Positions 50,101 to 62,300 of a stretch of DNA of 64,000 nt are shown piece by piece. This DNA comes from Terana coerulea (lineage: Eukaryota; Basidiomycota; Agaricomycetes; Polyporales; Phanerochaetaceae). Under the pieces are notes generated by a model. It did no database searches. It was not told where the DNA came from and saw nothing but the letters and a program-made list of their open reading frames with translations. The position numbers were made by a program, and so were the translations under genes. The DNA lies in the NCBI GenBank assembly GCA_024811115.1, contig JAKOGH010000809.1, positions 1-64,000 of the forward strand. Reading direction: 5' to 3'. Each line of letters opens with the position of its first letter. Position 1 is the first letter of the stretch.

Positions 50101-53100
50101 AAGTCTGGTGTTGGAACAATCTGTCGCGTCCACTGATGTTGTGCTGCAGATACCCCGGTATATCCGTTCAATATGCAGCACATCTACTCGGTCATTGAGA
50201 TGAAGGTCCGTGCGTTGGACGCCATGGAAGTTCTCTTGCCGGTTCGGTACCCGAACATCAAGCTGTATCCTGCTGTCTATCCCTATAACTTGGAGGAGAT
50301 CTACCCATCTGTGTCCGCTGCTACCGAGCCAGAGCGCTCGTCGAAGCACGTCGTCGTTGCTCTTCAGACCAGCTCTTCGTACCCTGTTCTTGACATATGT
50401 ATGCAATTCCTTCATCGTGATCTGTAGTGTATCTGACAGTTCCTTGCTTCAGATCCAGCCGTGTACCCATGGAACCTGGAGAACATATACCCTCCCATTG
50501 TCGCTGCGTCCACGGGACAGGATGGATATGTCAACGGTAGTATCATGGTAGATCTTCCTGTGTACTATCCTGTCATACAGCTTTGTGAGTGCAGCAGTCC
50601 TTTCTTTCAACTTTCGGGACTCATATCCCTGCAGATAAGCCGGTATACCCCCACAACCTGGGAGACATCTATTCTACTATAGTCAACGCGGTCAAGATAT
50701 GTGACGAGAATGCGAAAGGTACCATCATGGTTGACCTACCAACAGTCTATCCCACCATACAGCTCTGTGAGTATATTAATCTCCCATCTGAGATCGTGCG
50801 CTAATCTTACTTCAGATAAACCGATATATCCCTACAACCTGGAAGGCATCTATCCCTCTGTTGCCACACACAAGAAGCATATTGCACATTCGAAGGGTGC
50901 CATCGTGGTTGAGCTACCTGTAACCTATCCTTTGGTGCAGCTGTGTAAGTACCTCACTCTATTCCTTCTGGTGTGGCGTACTGATGTCCTACTAGACAAG
51001 CCGGTGTATCCGTACAACCTGGAAAGCGTTTATCCTGCAGTTGCCGCGCACAAGCGTACTGGGTCGTCGAAGAGTACCATCGTAGTTGAGCTGCCCGTAG
51101 TCTATCCCGTGGTTCAGCTTTGTGAGTGCATCAATCTTTTTTTTCCGATGTGGCGTACTGATGTCCTACTAGACAAGCCGGTATACCCGCACAACCTGGA
51201 GTCAATATACCCACATGCACCCTCGTCATCCACCGCCTTGCATCAGGCCAAGTCCCACCTTGCATCCCAGTCCAAGACCAGGACAGCATCACCTCGCAGC
51301 TCCGCTCGGTTGATCCATAATGACCCAAGTCATCACAAGCGGACAGGGTCTTCGCGCACGATTACCCGGCCACCGGTTCCTCCACTTCCCCGAACGTCCA
51401 GTTCCTTGCTCCGATCAACCCCACGTCCCGGTTGCCTCTGGCGGGCGAGCGGCTGAACTTGAGCTTGCCTGTGAGTCTGCCGACGTTGTATCCTCGGGTC
51501 TGTCCTTGTAAGTTCGCATGCCCGTCCCGTACGCCTACGGAGCCTGACTTGTATGCTATAGACCCTCCAGCGTACCCGCACTTCGAGCTGTACCCTGAAG
51601 TGCAAAACGTTGAGCGTGATGACGACAAGGTTATCGTGAGGTTGCAAGCTGGGTATCCTGCCCTTGATATCTGTGCGTACATCAAGTTGCATCTTACTGG
51701 TTATGCGTCAATGACTAAGTGCCCATATAATAGACCCTGCCGTGTACCCATTCTTGGATATCTACCCTCAGCCTACAGTTGCGATGCCAGCAAGCCCGCT
51801 TACGAAGATCTCGGCAGCGGTCACGAAGTCAACGACTACTGCTTTTGCATCTCGCAGGAGACCCACTCGTACTCATCGCGACTTGCACGAGATTGTGTCC
51901 CGGTCGCTGTTCGCCCCTCGCCGTGCACCAAAGCATAGTCATGCTGAATTGCATCACTCGGTTTTCAGCACCAAGTTTATGCCCCGCGTCGCACCCAAAC
52001 ACAGTCATGCTGATTTGCACGAGATGGTTATGGCGCACATGCCGGTGCGGGTTGTAGAGGAAGGGGGATCCTACTTTGACATCTCTCCTCCGGCTCCGAA
52101 AAGGAGCATACCTCAGGCGCTGAATGTGCTGCCGCTTAGGTCGTATCGGATACAGGACTCCCCCATAGAAGCTTCGGTACATCCTATCTCGCCCAACCCC
52201 ATTTCGCCTCGTAAACTCCCCACGCCACCTGGCCAACACCAGTCCTTCCCAGAAGACATCTCGCGGCCCACATCATCTGCAGCTTCGAGTGTGACCTCGA
52301 GCCCGACTTCGTCACCCACGCCATCCATGCGTCGCAGCAGGTCCGGTACGCTCAGCATGCGGCCGCCGCTGCCGACGCCTCCGCCCTCACAAGCGTTGCC
52401 GCCCACCCCAGGCACTCCTCCACAGGCGCAGATGCTGTCCCCTCTGACTCTCCGTCCCGAGTCATCCGCAGGCTGCCCTCGGTGCCCGGCGAGTCTCCGG
52501 CGCCGCGACCGACGTCGACGGTGGTCCGCGGCCTGCCGTCAGATCCCGCCGCCGGCCGCAGGGCGTCCGCGCTGGCCTTCGGCAGGACGCCGCCGCCGTT
52601 TGCGCCGTTGCCCGCCGTCCCGGAGCCCGACGCTGTGATCTCGCCCGCGTTCACATCGGCGCCCGTACTGCCTTCCATGTCTGCGCTGCGACCATTACCT
52701 CAGCCGAATGCCGCAGAGTCAAGCCCACCAGCGCTTTACCGCAGTGGCTCCAATGTCGGCGGGGCTGCCTCGTGGGGAGATGCTGGACAGTCCTCCGGAG
52801 CTCTTGCGATCACAGACTATGCCGGGCAGACCTATTCCTCGTCCTAGACGGAGTACTTCTATCAACCCCGGAGGCCTCGTAGCACGGTTGTCGCAGAGCT
52901 ATGACCACGTCAATGGTGAATTGTTCTTCTACTTTATCTGACTCGACCAGGTTATTGATACATGTCCGCTAGTTGTGCCCGAGGAAGCACCCCGCTTGCC
53001 GATGTCCACGCTCTCGCAATTCCCCACGCCTCCACGCCCCGCCACTCCCTCTTGTACCCAACAGCAGGTCTGTTTCAAAGCTGGATCGCTCCAAGTACGG

Positions 53101-53113
53101 GCCCTTTGCTTAA
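47113..53113 (+). CDS. Large repeat protein with conserved N-terminal domain and Tyr-Pro exon array
   Basis: No known function. The N-terminal part has a structured domain: RWLVVVVPPTSFGQEHGH, LSQGILMPLYSS, STQLVAIAREFAFPSTSGLC and PRISDESWSLLWGHLFEPRS, then KIELDIDLGKARWYDAWIG. A Ser/Pro-rich stretch follows. Three repeat zones come next: TPSTATSWGPP units (48505-48930), VWPYYNT units (49060-49710), and a Tyr-Pro array spread over phase-1 exons (49838-51507, continuing to about 51760). The C-terminus has APKHSHA(E/D)LH repeats and a Pro/Ser-rich tail ending near SKLDRSKYGPFA at 53113. One-base shifts occur at 48376-48379, 48922-48925, about 49195 and 51426-51428, with more after about 52430. 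An in-frame stop at 48386-48388 appears only through the first of these, so I keep one gene. It may be a cytoplasmic or cell-wall-linked scaffold, but that is a guess. Confidence 0.7.
48505..48930 (+). repeat. TPSTATSWGPP tandem repeats (coding)
   Basis: Four units: LTPTTCTSFGPPDWDEDY, CPPTPSTATSWGPPLEYPPS, CPPTPSTATSWGPPLSYPPS and PLTPSTATSWGP. Each is spaced by about 45 codons or fewer with R-rich or aromatic linkers. The unit may be a short linear binding motif present in several copies; that is an inference. Confidence 0.75.
49838..51507 (+). repeat. Tandem exon array encoding Tyr-Pro-rich units
   Basis: Exons at 49838-50098, 50150-50398, 50453-50584, 50635-50766, 50816-50944, 50996-51121 and 51173-51507 are separated by introns of 49-54 bases. 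Every intron splits a Tyr codon after its first base (T, then AT or AC). Units read YKPVYPYNLESVYPAVAAHK followed by a short linker and TIVVELPVVYPVVQL. Exon lengths 132, 132, 129 and 126 are multiples of three, so exons could be gained or lost without breaking frame. The exon 50150-50398 (249 bases) contains two units fused without an intron. The introns before 50996 and 51173 share a nearly identical 3' half, showing a recent duplication. Confidence 0.85.
51851..52035 (+). repeat. APKHSHA(E/D)LH repeats (coding)
   Basis: Three related units of about 20-27 residues: RRPTRTHRDLHEIVSRSLF, APRRAPKHSHAELHHSVFS and RVAPKHSHADLHEMVMAHMP. They follow directly after the Tyr-Pro region in the same protein. 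The His-rich core may be a conserved motif; function unknown. Confidence 0.7.
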
Positions 53114-53384
53114 TCTCTCCTTTCACGAGCATGTAGCTCTCGTCGGATATATTTAATTGCTGTTATACACTACTGACCTCGCCCCGCGGTTTTGGGATCG
53201 GGGAACTACTGTACCTTTCGCTCTTCGCTCTCTTGTTTTAGCCGCTAGATGGCATTGTCGTATGTGCAGCACTGGAGATGATAATACAATCCGATATGAT
53301 ACATGGTGTGAAGCATACAGCCAAGAAGATGTTAGAGGCGAAATGAATGTAAGGTGGTTTCCGAAACGTGGTGAGATTGAACAT

Positions 53385-54387
53385 CTACTCGTCGTCCTCA
53401 TCGTCGAAGTCTACAGCTGGTGCGGCGTCTATGACCTGGCCGCTGATTGTGCGGCCAGAACCTGGCATCGGTCGGCTCGTTGTTGTGGGAGGGGACGCGG
53501 GAGGCTGAGAGTTGCGTCTCGCCGCTGCGGCAAACCGAGCCTCCCGCACTTCCTTCTCTCGACGGTCGACGAGCGTGCGTGATTTTCTGTCGTCCAGGAA
53601 CGCTTGCTTGATCTAAGGCCATTGTGGCGTCAGTGCGAGAATACTCAGAAGTTGTATGAGGAACTGACATTCGCCTTCTGCGCCGCCGCGACGGCCTTTT
53701 CCTCCTTCTTGGCACGTTCCTGCCTTTCCTCCTTCGTCAGCTCGCGCTCGAGGGCTTCCTTGACGATTTCTGCGCATATTTGCAGGTCGGCTATGTGTTT
53801 CTTCTTGTTGAATGCGTAGTATGGCTGGTAATCCTCCACTTGCGGTTCGAATCCCATCTTGTGTGGCAGAACATAGAGCTGAGCAAACTACTGCTAGTTA
53901 AATTAGGTCGACTCACTGCTCTTGCATACTCCAAGGTGCCCTTGGGATCTACGAGTAGCCGTTTGATGTTGGCGTTGGTCGGCTTGAACTTCTGATACTT
54001 TGGATCGTCAGGATTCTGCAGGATATTTTCTGCAAGCTTGAGTAGTATCTAAAGAGATCGAAGGATAACTCAGCGAATCTCGTCCAACTCGAAGCAAGTC
54101 TCATGTACTCGGAGAGATTCCAAGGCCAATGGTCTTGCGTTCGGCCTGAGGATGCCAGGATCGATCATCCTCCTGAATTCTTGCCTTTTATCATGGTGCT
54201 CGTCAAACGCCACATATCCCGACGCCTTGGCCTCCTGCTCCTGGCGCTGCTGTCGCAGCCTGCGCTCCAGGGCATCAGCGACGGCGTTCGAGTTCGGGGT
54301 GGACGGCATTGGGTCGTCGGAGGGGTCACTCAGAGTACGTGCTTGAGAGACTTCAGCAAGCTCGGGCGTGTGCTGGTCTTTGTCCAT
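53385..54387 (-). CDS. PUB-domain protein
   Basis: The PUB (PUG) domain binds the C-terminal tail of the AAA ATPase Cdc48/p97, linking proteins to ubiquitin-dependent extraction and degradation. The N-terminus MDKDQHTPELAEVSQARTLS leads to a charged helix ADALERRLRQQRQEQEAKAS. The PUB domain, split by two introns, reads ILLKLAENILQNPDDPKYQK, FKPTNANIKRLLVDPKGTLE, YARA and MGFEPQVEDYQPYYAFNKKK. A long charged helix follows (EALERELTKEERQERAKKEE), then IKQAFLDDRKSRTLVDRREK and an acidic end VDFDDEDDE at 53385. All joins keep frame. It lacks the transglutaminase core of peptide:N-glycanase, so it is a PUB adaptor rather than PNGase. It is convergent with the repeat-protein gene. Confidence 0.85.
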
Positions 54388-54813
54388 GCTATATTCGTGC
54401 GGCAATGGCTTCTGGGTATTAAGTTTGGTTTATTCAAGCGTAGTGGTTTCCGTGTGCAGGAAGGATGTGTGCAACGTGCCACTGGCCAATCAAGCGCACC
54501 GGTAAATGGGCGCCTCTTGGCGTTGATGGGATTCTCAGAAAGGCAGAGTAGACGCGTGATGTGTGATGCGCTAACGGCAGCCACGCGAGAGCCGCGTCGC
54601 GCGTCCGGATATGGGCATGATCGGGGCGCATCAGCCAGCGTTTCTATGCAGCATCAAATAGTAATACCCGGTTGCAGGTTGACAATCAACGCATCTTCAG
54701 ATTCTTCTGCTGCATCTCGCCTGCTGTCTCCCTGCCACCACCACCACCACCTCCTCACCACCGCCACATTACCGCACCCACCACCAAGACACGAACACAA
54801 ATCCACACCGGCC
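54388..54813. promoter_or_regulatory. Bidirectional promoter, PUB gene / NDR kinase
   Basis: 426 bases between divergent starts. A CCACCACCAC tract at about 54735-54755 and the C-rich, A-rich stretch up to 54813 look like the kinase leader. No TATA box is clear. Confidence 0.45.
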
Positions 54814-56692
<1,879 letters not shown>

Positions 56693-57939
56693 TCGCGATC
56701 GTCTGGGAGCTGGGCTCGTATTCGTACGCGAAACCATGTCGAATTTCCTGGATAGGATGTACATATACTCGAGTTATAGCACGCACATATATACACAGAA
56801 CCATCGCATTTTTGTGCCGCAGCCGGCCAATCAATCATCTCTCTCACTCCACCATATTCATCTCTTGTCCATCTCGCCCAAGCTCAAGCTTCGCTTCCTG
56901 TGTTCTGCAACATTTGTTCCCGGTGTTCTGTGACTTCTGTCTCTCCCTCGCTGCTCGTCGTGTGCACATGAGTAATGCTGCCAGCCTGCCCCTGCGTCAT
57001 CTCTCGCATTCTGTGTTCCACCGGCCTCGTTGCATCTGTTTGTGCGGTGGATATCGCTGGGATATCGCACCGCATCTCCCCACGTTCATGCGTGTGCGAG
57101 CGAGCCGTCCGTCCCTGTTGCCAGCTGGTGCGCTCGCTGAGTTGAACTTGTACGGGGAGGAGCCCGTCTCCGCCGTCGCGCGGCCGTCTCCCGCGACTCC
57201 ACCGGCCCGTGCCCGCGCGCCCAAGGCGCTTTGCCGCCACGGCCAAGAGCGCATCTGACAACGGCGATGCTGGGGCGGCGATCGCCGGGCCGAGGCCCCC
57301 GTGGGCCCTGTGCGCACCGAGGGCGGCAGCGGCTGATGTCATACGCGCTCTTCGCGTTTGCATCTGTCAGAGCCTGCGCAGCATCAGCTGGGGCCGTGCC
57401 CGTTGCATGCGAGTGCCCAGATGCGAGCGTTGCGGAGCGATAGCGCGAAGCGCGACAAAGGGCGTGTGGAGGCCACCCACTGCGCCCCATGACCGGCAGG
57501 AAGCGCGAAGCAGCAGAGCGCAGGACTGGAGAAAGCCCGGCGCGGGGCACGCGCACACACGCTCGAGGGCACGGAGGCGGCAAAAATAAATTAATGCAGG
57601 AGGGTACTCTAGCGGGGTATCGGAGGCGAAAGCATAGGGGATACAAGATAGCAAGTAGACGGGTTCGTTTAAGGATTAAGTAGGGTAGGAGGCGGTATGA
57701 GGGATGTGGAGGTATGCATGTTTGTCGTGGATGCTGCTGCGGCAGGCGCAGGAGTGCAGACGCATCCGCCGAGGGACCCCCGGTTCTCGACGAGCCAGCT
57801 TCTTCATCATCATCTTCGTCTGCACGGGGTGCACCCCTCCCCGCCCGCACCCCTACCCTAGGCCCCGAACACCCGTCGTGCGGTGCGAGCGAAAAGGCGG
57901 AGGGAGCGGGGAGCGACATGCACGGAGGGCCACCCGCGC
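56693..57939. other. GC-rich intergenic stretch
   Basis: Follows the kinase stop. Long open frames on both strands (for example a 405-codon minus frame 57086-58303) are expected from the high GC content and show no domain, motif or consistent splice pattern. The section at 57590-57700 is A+T-richer and may be the 3' end of a minus-strand gene starting at 58371. I can support nothing firm here. Confidence 0.4.
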
Positions 57940-58371
57940 CTACTCCGTGGCGTTGGGGAGGAGGGGCGGCAGGCGGGGGCGTAGATGTGCGGGCAGTTGC
58001 GTGACGACGCGTCGTACGAGTTGGTTGGTGTATGACGCCGTGCGGGTCACACTCAGTATAGTTTGTGTTGCAGCGGAGCCGTGCGCAGGCTGTGATGGCG
58101 TGCGGACGCTCCGTGCAGCGGGGGTCACCGGCGGGTGACATAACGCCAGTAGCGGGGGTTCGGGGGCCAGAGCCCTGGTAGGCGGTGTCTGCAGCGCACG
58201 ACAGTGAGCAAAAGAAGTATGACACGAAGCGCGGAGGGACGTACGGGCACGCATGCACTCCCAGATGTCGACCCCCTTCGCCTTCGGGTCCCAGACCGCG
58301 CACTGGGACCCAGCAGGCCAGTAGATGTTGAGCTCCCAGATGCGGGTAGCGTCGCTGACGAGGCCAGGCAT
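57940..58371 (-). CDS. Doubtful small gene with TATA box
   Basis: A minus-strand ATG at 58371 opens a 42-codon exon (MPGLVSDATRIWELNIYWPA, GSQCAVWDPKAKGVDIWECM) that ends at a GTACGT donor at 58244. A possible acceptor CGCTGCAG lies at about 58193. The second exon can be read in more than one frame; the frame ending LLPNATE at 57940 is given here, while another stays open past 57700. A TATAAA box at 58510-58515 supports a transcript. Codon choice in the first exon resembles that of neighbouring genes. No family or signal peptide was recognised. It could be a non-coding transcript or chance. Confidence 0.3.
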   Translation of the reverse strand: MPGLVSDATRIWELNIYWPAGSQCAVWDPKAKGVDIWECMRARTSLRASCHTSFAHCRALQTPPTRALAPEPPLLALCHPPVTPAARSVRTPSQPAHGSAATQTILSVTRTASYTNQLVRRVVTQLPAHLRPRLPPLLPNATE

Positions 58372-58509
58372 GTTTCCGTGCGCGCGTCGAGTGTGGTGCA
58401 GGTAGATATTCGCGAGCCGCGGACGGACGAGGAGGGCAGGGGCGGGAGAATCGGTTCGCGGGGCAGCAGAGGTGCGTGTGGGGGCGTACGCTCTCGCCCT
58501 GCGCCGTGG

Positions 58510-58515
58510 TTTATA
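58510..58515 (-). promoter_or_regulatory. TATAAA box
   Basis: A perfect TATAAA on the minus strand in GC-rich surroundings, about 139 bases upstream of the ATG at 58371. Its isolation in GC-rich sequence makes chance less likely. Confidence 0.4.
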
Positions 58516-59378
58516 TCCGCAATCGGCGGCGAGACGCGCCTGACGCAACGCGAGTGGCATCAGTGGATATACAGCCCGATCGGGCAAGCCCTGCTCAATC
58601 CGCCCCCCGCGGTGACGTGGATCGTTGATCGAGCCCAACGAGAGGGCCCAGCTCTGCGCTTCCCGAGTCTCCGCGGGCGCGCCGGTCGCCGTGCTGGTCG
58701 CCGGCCCTGCACGGCGATTGGCTGGTGCGCGGGGAGTCGCGGGGCGGCGCCGTGGTTACCATCGATAAGCCGGCGCGCACGGGGGTTTCCGTGCGTGTGA
58801 TGTCAGCCGCCGGCGGGTCGAGCGCCACGCCAATTGCCCCAGCGGGCGCCCGCGGTCGGTGGCGGGGCTGGGCCTCGGCTGATGAAGGAGCTGGCTGAAA
58901 TCAGGCTGAAATAATGGGCGAGGGCGCGCAGGGACAGAGTCGAGGCCGTAGGGCGGCACGGCGTGTCGCAGCACACGACCCCGCACCGAGGCCCATTTGC
59001 AGAGGCCCGTTCTCGACCGTGCGTACATATGTGTGTGCGGCTTCGGAGAACGTAAGAAATGCCCGCGTACCTGCTTCAACGTGCCGCCTGGGACCTGTTC
59101 CTAATTTCATTGTGGTCGACCGCCGGCTTCCTAGCGTGTGCTCTGGACCGCCGCCTCGCGACGGAACGCTGGTCGTCATCGTGCAATGGCAAATACAAGT
59201 ACGTGTTCGCAACGTACATCCAACACTGGGCATCATCAGCGCATATAGATACAGAGAAACAGATAACGGAAATGGTACGTGTACACCGTCTAGACCCTCG
59301 TCATCCCCCAGAACGCACCGCAACACACACACAGACCGTGGCAGCCGCAACGTCACCAGCCGTGCATCTCGCCACAGC
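58516..59378. other. GC-rich intergenic stretch before PX gene 3' end
   Basis: No gene recognised. The frames here are long only because stops are rare at high GC. It contains the upstream region of the doubtful gene and the 3' end of the PX/DUF3818 gene. Confidence 0.4.
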
Positions 59379-62300
59379 TTATCTCTGCGGCTGCAGCAGC
59401 GGACGCATCTGCGCGAGAAAGCACCAGTCAGTCAGCACCGCGCGCGCAGCATATCTAGTCGCCGACGGGCACGCACCATCTCGACGAACAGCGGCAGCAG
59501 CTTCGGGAGGTGCTGCAGCTCGGGCGGCTTTGGGCCCTCTGCCTTCTTCTTCCGCGCGCGCGGCGGCGAGGGCGCAGGGCGCGTCGGGTGCGGCGGCGCA
59601 CTGCCCGAGCGCGTCTGGCGCAGCGGCGGGGCAGCGGCGGGACCGGGGGCAGGTCTTTGTCGCGCGACGCGCGGTGCGGGCCCAGGTGCATCGACCGCGA
59701 GGTGCGCAGCGCAGGGCCCGCCGACGGCGGCCGCGGCACATCCAGCGACCGCTTCGGTAGGGCGGGGGCGGCGCGTGCCCGACCGTGTGCGAGCGCGACA
59801 TCGTGCGCGTCGGCGTCGTACCGCGTGTCGTGCGCCCCTCCGTCGTGCTGCCGTCCCCGCTGTCCTCGCTCCCGCTGCTCTCCTCGCTGCTGTCCTCGTC
59901 GCTCCCGCTGCTGCCCTCGTCCTCGTCCTCGTCGCTCGAGTCCCCGTCCTCGTCTTCCTCGTCCGACGCCTCCGCCGCGAGCTCGTCCGCGTCGCCCCGC
60001 ACGAGCTCGCCGAAGCTCAGGTCCCGCACGACGCCGTTCACGAGCTCCGCGGCCGCCTCGTCCTCCTGGTCCGCCGCGCTCTGCGCCTGGGACCGCCCGA
60101 AGCGCCGCCGGACCTTGGCCTCGTACTGCACCTTCAGGAGGTAATGATACCTCGCAATCGCATCGACTTCCTTCATGATGTCCAGGCGCTCCGGCCCCAT
60201 ATGCGGCAGCAGGAACTCGAGGCTGATCGGCTCGCCGAGGCCCTCGCGCATGAGCGTGAGGAACTGCTCGATCCAGCGCATCAGGCTGTCGAACAGCCCT
60301 TCGCCTTTGGAATGCACCTTGTGCACGAAATTGTAGAAAGCTTGTTCGTGGCGCTGGATGAGGTCGATAAAGATCTGAACCGTCCGCGCGGGGTCCTGCT
60401 GGCTCACTGCCGGCGTGCGTGCAATTCAAATCCGTCAGTTACCGGCGACACGCTTGAGTTCGAGGGTGCGGACGTACGTTCCTCGGTCTGCTCGACCGTC
60501 CGGATGAGGTCATTCACAAAGTTCTGGAGATCCCCCAGGGAATCGGCGATGCTCGCGGCACGGTAGACCTGTGCGAGGGGGGGCGTAGAAGATCGTGATA
60601 ATGTCCCTCAGTAAGTCCGCCGTGGTGCCCTGCGATCGATGCGAAGTCGGGTCAGCGCGTTCTCCCATGGGGGCCCATTCAACGGAGCTAAGCCGCTGTA
60701 AACGCGCACCTCGAATATCAAGGCAATCAGCTGCTCGCGGTCCTTCAGGCGGGCGTAGAGCTTGGCGAGGAGGATGAGGTCCTCATACAGCCACGCGTCA
60801 TCGTCCTCCGGGCCCTCGTCGTCGTCCGAGTCCGGGTGCGTGTCGGTGTATGCCCTGTGTGCGACGCTGGCCCGGTGCACACGGTGCACCTGCGCACGGG
60901 AAAGCTGCGGCTCTTCTCCCGAGCGAAGGACTGCAGTCAAAACATTCATGTCCTCCGCAGCTGGTGGGAAGCGTCAGCCGCGAACGGGCAGGCAGCTGAC
61001 AGAGGCAGTGTGGCACGCACCGGCGTCGGTCTTGTAGATCGCCTGAATCTCGCGAGGCGCATACACGAAGAGCTTAACTTTCTCGCAGATGACAGGGTCC
61101 TCGACCTTGTTGCGGACGGCCTGAATGTCTTCCTCGAGGGCCTTCACTTCTTCCATCAAAGATCCAGTGAACATTCTAGGGCCGGCGACGATCAGTTCTT
61201 GCGCATACAGGCAACTCAGAACGTTTACGCACCGTTGCAGTAGGCTGCGCCCACCGAATGGCTGGGCAAGGAAGAGGTCCAAGACACCTGCAAACAGGTG
61301 ATCAGCATCCACACTAGCGGAAGACTAGGGTAAAGGCACCTTACCTCGAATCATGACCACGGGATTACTGATCTTCAACGCAGCTTTGAGCATGAAGTAA
61401 GGCATCATGCCATGGATGCGCTTCAGACCGGCAAATGCCTCTGACGCATTGTCAGCTGCGACGAACCGCTGGAAAACAGTAGAAGCGAGCCTGTCGAGCG
61501 TGAGTGCGAGGGAGTCAACTGTATAGCAGCGAGATCTACGCACGAGATACGAGCCCATTCAACGACTGCCTGGTAGTTCGGAGGAAGGTTTCTTATGTCC
61601 GGCGTGTGCTTGATGGTCGCGAAGACGTGCGTTATGCCATCTACACAGAAGCGTTATTACACAATGCGTAAAGGCCCGAGAGCCAACCTACTTCGACCCA
61701 GAAGCTCGCCCTTCACGCTTCGGACAGCATCCCTCAGGCCATCTACCCGCTCGGTGATCTCCTTGGCGAACCGTATCCGACCGTCGTCGCGCATGCGGTC
61801 AGCCTCTTCCGTCGACGCGCATCCTCCAGCTCCTCCTCACTGCCGTGGGCACCATTCAGCTGCGTTGCGCCCGACATGCAGGGTGTGGTACATACCTGAG
61901 GCGTGTGGGCCCGGAGAGCAGGAACGATCTCAGGACAGGTGACGACGCGAACACCGGCGACGACAGCAGCGTGTGCAGATACGACCGCAGAGTCAATCTG
62001 TTCTTCTCGCGCGCGAGCCGGGGACGGGTGCATCGTCGCCCCCGCGCCACTGCTGACGCTGAGCGGCGATCCGGGGCTGCCTGTGTCGTGGCTTCGCGCA
62101 CTCGAGGCACTCTGGAACGAGTCCACGCTCGCGTTCGCGTCGTCGCGGAACATTCCTGGCATGACCCTCGAGTGGCGAGGGGTGTAAGCGTACGAGGGAC
62201 TGGCCGGAGCCGAGCTCGCCTGGCTGCTCTGGTGCCTGTGATGTGTTGTTTGGTGCGCCTGAGGAGATCCAGCACTGGAAGGCGGCGTGGACCATGTCAC

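Noticed and set aside
50399..51172. CRISPR-like or satellite repeat array
   Set aside because: The regular spacing of about 180 bases comes from coding exons plus introns of one gene. The repeats diverge at the DNA level but keep the protein motif.
53838..53862. tRNA-like B box (GGTTCGAATCCC)
   Set aside because: It lies inside the PUB-domain coding sequence (MGFEPQVED on the minus strand), and no tRNA cloverleaf surrounds it.
57086..58303. 405-codon open frame on the minus strand
   Set aside because: Very high GC makes long open frames common here. The translation has no domain, and its composition is dominated by Arg, Pro and Ala.
58914..60566. 550-codon open frame on the plus strand
   Set aside because: It runs antisense through the well-supported C-terminal exons of the PX/DUF3818 gene, and its Arg/Ala-rich translation is a GC shadow.
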